From Deltaproteobacteria bacterium RIFOXYA12_FULL_61_11 (GTDB lineage: Bacteria > Bdellovibrionota_F > JAHFAK01 > YA12-FULL-61-11), in the NCBI GenBank assembly GCA_001799195.1, contig MGSU01000061.1, positions 1-15,497 of the forward strand: a stretch of DNA of 15,497 nucleotides, in the 5' to 3' direction. The first letter of the stretch is position 1, and each line of letters starts with the position of its first letter. Below, piece by piece: positions 14,350 through 15,497 of this stretch. Under the pieces are notes generated by a model. It searched no databases. It saw nothing but the letters and a program-made list of their open reading frames with translations, and was not told where the DNA came from. Position numbers and translations under genes: made by a program.

Positions 14350-14445
14350 TTGCAATGAACACGGCAGTGTCGTCATTGGCACTGCCCCCCTCCGACACGG
14401 TAGTGTACTAGCGAGACCTTCGCAAGTCACTACCGTGTTTTTTTT
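14350..14445 (+). ncRNA. Predicted two-hairpin small RNA or switchable apbE leader
   Basis: Between a strong promoter and a strong terminator lies about 95 bases without a protein frame. Hairpin 1 is GGCAGTG (14363-14369) with CACTGCC (14380-14386), ten-base loop. Hairpin 2 is the terminator, arm 14395-14405 with 14428-14438. The left arms are near copies (ACACGGCAGTGT at 14359-14370, ACACGGTAGTGT at 14395-14406), so CACTGCC of hairpin 1 can instead pair with GGTAGTG of hairpin 2 (one G-U), which would break the terminator. The linker CCCCTCCG (14387-14394) is unpaired in the first fold and complementary to GGAGG-type SD sequences. I do not recognise it as 6S, SRP, tmRNA, a GEMM/c-di-GMP or FMN riboswitch. 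It is either a free sRNA or an attenuator 186 bases before apbE. Confidence 0.55.
14395..14445 (+). terminator. Strong intrinsic (Rho-independent) terminator
   Basis: ACACGGTAGTG (14395-14405) pairs perfectly with CACTACCGTGT (14428-14438). Inside, after a one-base bulge, ACT/AGT and GCGA/TCGC continue the stem to the loop GACCT (14415-14419). Eight T residues (14438-14445) follow directly on the plus strand. On the minus strand there is no T run on the other side, so it acts on plus-strand transcription. Confidence 0.9.
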
Positions 14446-14631
14446 CATATTCTTAGCATCGCGAACACGCTTCAAGCGTATCGAACAACCCTAGAGGCTT
14501 TTTTGTTCTCAGGCCTCCTCGGCACCGCAGCAAACCAGCCTTTTCCAAAGTCGGGACCCCGATACGGCACGAGCTTCCCTCTCCCAACAAGATTTGGTAG
14601 ATAACCAGAGAACCTCACGGAGGACTCCACT

Positions 14632-15497
14632 ATGCCAATCCTTCTCCTCCTGGCCTTCTTCCTCTCCGTGGCCCACGTATCGGCAGAAATCATCGAAGAG
14701 AAAGCCCTGCACATGGGAACCCTGGTGCGTCTGGCCACCGAGTTCGACCCCACGTCGCCAACAGTAACCCCTGCACACGTTCGCACGACTCTGACCGGCG
14801 GGATGAACCGCATTGCCGAACTCGAGGCCTTGCTCAGCGAGTACCGGCCCGGCAATGACCTTGCCAAGCTTGCACAGGCCGCGGGCAAACACCCGGTCAA
14901 GGTCCACCACATGGTCTTCGACGTCCTGAAAGAGGCTCTCCGGCTCGGTGACCTAACCGCAGGAGCTTTCGATATCACCTTCAAACCATTGGGGCGATTA
15001 TGGAATGTTGAACACCTGCTCACCCCACCCCCGGCCGGAGCCATAGCCATAACCAAGAGGCTCGTCGATTACCGCCTGGTCCAACTCGACGACCTCGCCG
15101 GTACCGTGTTTCTCCCCCTCGCCGGTATGGAGATAGCTCTCGGAGGCCTGGCGAAAGGCTATATTATCGACGCAGCGGCCGACTACCTGCGCAACCACGG
15201 CCTGACCCGTTTCCTCGTCGACGGCGGCGGCGACTTACGCCTCGTCGGTTCGAAAACCACCGGCCCTTGGCGAGTGGGCATCCGCCATCCCCGACGTCCC
15301 GATCAATTCTTACGGGTTGTTGCGGTCAAAGACCTCGCCGTGGTCACCTCAGGGGACTACGAACGCTTTACCATGCTCGACGGAAAGCGGTACCACCACA
15401 TCATCGATCCGGTCTCCGGGAAACCCGGGCTCGGCTGCCAATCAGTGACCGTGATCCACCGCGACACCATGACGGCTGACGGCTTGGCCACCGGCGT
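14632..15497 (+). CDS. apbE: FAD:protein FMN transferase ApbE, 3' truncated by the window end
   Basis: ApbE moves FMN from FAD onto a threonine of target flavoproteins such as NqrB/NqrC or RnfD/RnfG subunits, on the periplasmic side, with Mg2+. Seen in the 288 residues present: a signal peptide (PILLLLAFFLSVAHVSA, 2-18) without lipobox cysteine, so secreted rather than a lipoprotein; the early HMGTLVRL; LSEYRPGNDLAKL (68-80); GGLAKGYIID (171-180); DGGGDLRL (197-204); SGDYERF (240-246); HHIIDPVSGKP (255-265); and TADGLATG (281-288), all conserved family blocks including the metal-binding aspartate region near D283. About 20-40 residues are probably missing. ATG 14632 has GGAGG eight bases upstream. 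The preceding intrinsic terminator and small RNA may control it; no separate promoter is obvious. Target flavoproteins are not in the window. Confidence 0.95.
   Translation, partial: MPILLLLAFFLSVAHVSAEIIEEKALHMGTLVRLATEFDPTSPTVTPAHVRTTLTGGMNRIAELEALLSEYRPGNDLAKLAQAAGKHPVKVHHMVFDVLKEALRLGDLTAGAFDITFKPLGRLWNVEHLLTPPPAGAIAITKRLVDYRLVQLDDLAGTVFLPLAGMEIALGGLAKGYIIDAAADYLRNHGLTRFLVDGGGDLRLVGSKTTGPWRVGIRHPRRPDQFLRVVAVKDLAVVTSGDYERFTMLDGKRYHHIIDPVSGKPGLGCQSVTVIHRDTMTADGLATG

Larger units (their letters stand above)
13986..14631. other. 646-base intergenic region with divergent promoters and a predicted small RNA
   Basis: The left part (13986-14170) is the leader and promoter of the minus-strand radical SAM gene. 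Around 14230-14242 lies the inverted repeat CGTAC-CCT-GTACG, a possible operator. Bases about 14252-14312 are clearly AT-rich and precede a consensus -35, as UP elements do. The small RNA and its terminator fill 14350-14445. Bases 14446-14631 hold a short ACGCT-TCA-AGCGT hairpin (14467-14479) and the pair GAACAA/TTGTTC (14483-14508), but no clear second promoter for apbE. No tRNA, CRISPR or transposon sequence was seen. Confidence 0.5.

Noticed and set aside
13982-14398. 138-codon minus-strand frame in the intergenic region
   Set aside because: Its translation has no recognisable pattern, it runs antisense through the promoter and first half of the small RNA and has no fitting SD.
14350-14445. 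Assignment of the small RNA to 6S RNA, SRP RNA, tRNA or a c-di-GMP/FMN riboswitch
   Set aside because: It lacks the 6S central bubble and length, the SRP tetraloop domain, any T-loop consensus and the conserved cores of those riboswitches.
1-15497. CRISPR arrays, complete insertion sequences, integrases or attachment sites
   Set aside because: No regularly spaced repeats, no transposase or integrase motifs and no tRNA gene were found.

Overview
The window looks like a chromosomal segment of a Gram-negative bacterium of fairly high GC. My guess is a deltaproteobacterial (Desulfobacterota-type) lineage, judged only from the look of the HtpG, adenosine deaminase, solute symporter and ApbE proteins. 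No 16S or other taxonomic marker is present, so this is weak. Starts are usually preceded by GGAG/GAGG Shine-Dalgarno (SD) sequences, and GTG starts are used several times.

Layout. Bases 1-2622 (+): the 3' end of a sodium:solute symporter gene, a 74-residue two-helix membrane protein, then htpG. Bases 2696-3897 (-): a stand-alone response-regulator receiver gene translationally coupled (TGATG) to a CgeB-type glycosyltransferase. Bases 4066-7493 (+): a tight three-gene polysaccharide operon made of a Wzz-type chain-length protein, an O-antigen ligase/polymerase-type membrane protein and a GT2 glycosyltransferase. Bases 7519-9909 (-): adenosine deaminase, overlapped by a GT4 glycosyltransferase, followed by the first 23 codons of an NDP-sugar epimerase that stops abruptly; this is a decayed remnant at the junction with the plus-strand operon. 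Bases 10046-11794 (-): a membrane histidine kinase. Bases 11977-12969 (+): a PfkB-family kinase that resembles adenosine kinase. Bases 12960-13985 (-): a radical SAM protein with a second cysteine cluster. Bases 13986-14631: a 646-base intergenic region. Bases 14632-15497 (+): a 3'-truncated apbE (FAD:protein FMN transferase).

How the genes may fit together. The Wzz, ligase/polymerase, GT2, GT4, CgeB-type transferase and epimerase remnant point to a small surface- or exopolysaccharide locus that has been rearranged. Its right-hand edge is marked by the broken epimerase. Adenosine deaminase and the adenosine-kinase-like gene suggest purine nucleoside salvage on either side of the sensor kinase. 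The receiver protein has no output domain, and the kinase has no adjacent regulator; whether they work together is unknown.

The most unusual element is in the intergenic region before apbE. A consensus -35 (TTGACA) below an AT-rich tract drives a predicted RNA of about 95 nt. It has two hairpins built from near-identical arms, a C-rich single strand between them that matches a Shine-Dalgarno complement, and a very strong intrinsic terminator with eight T residues. It could be a free small RNA or a switchable leader of apbE. I could not match it to an RNA family from memory.
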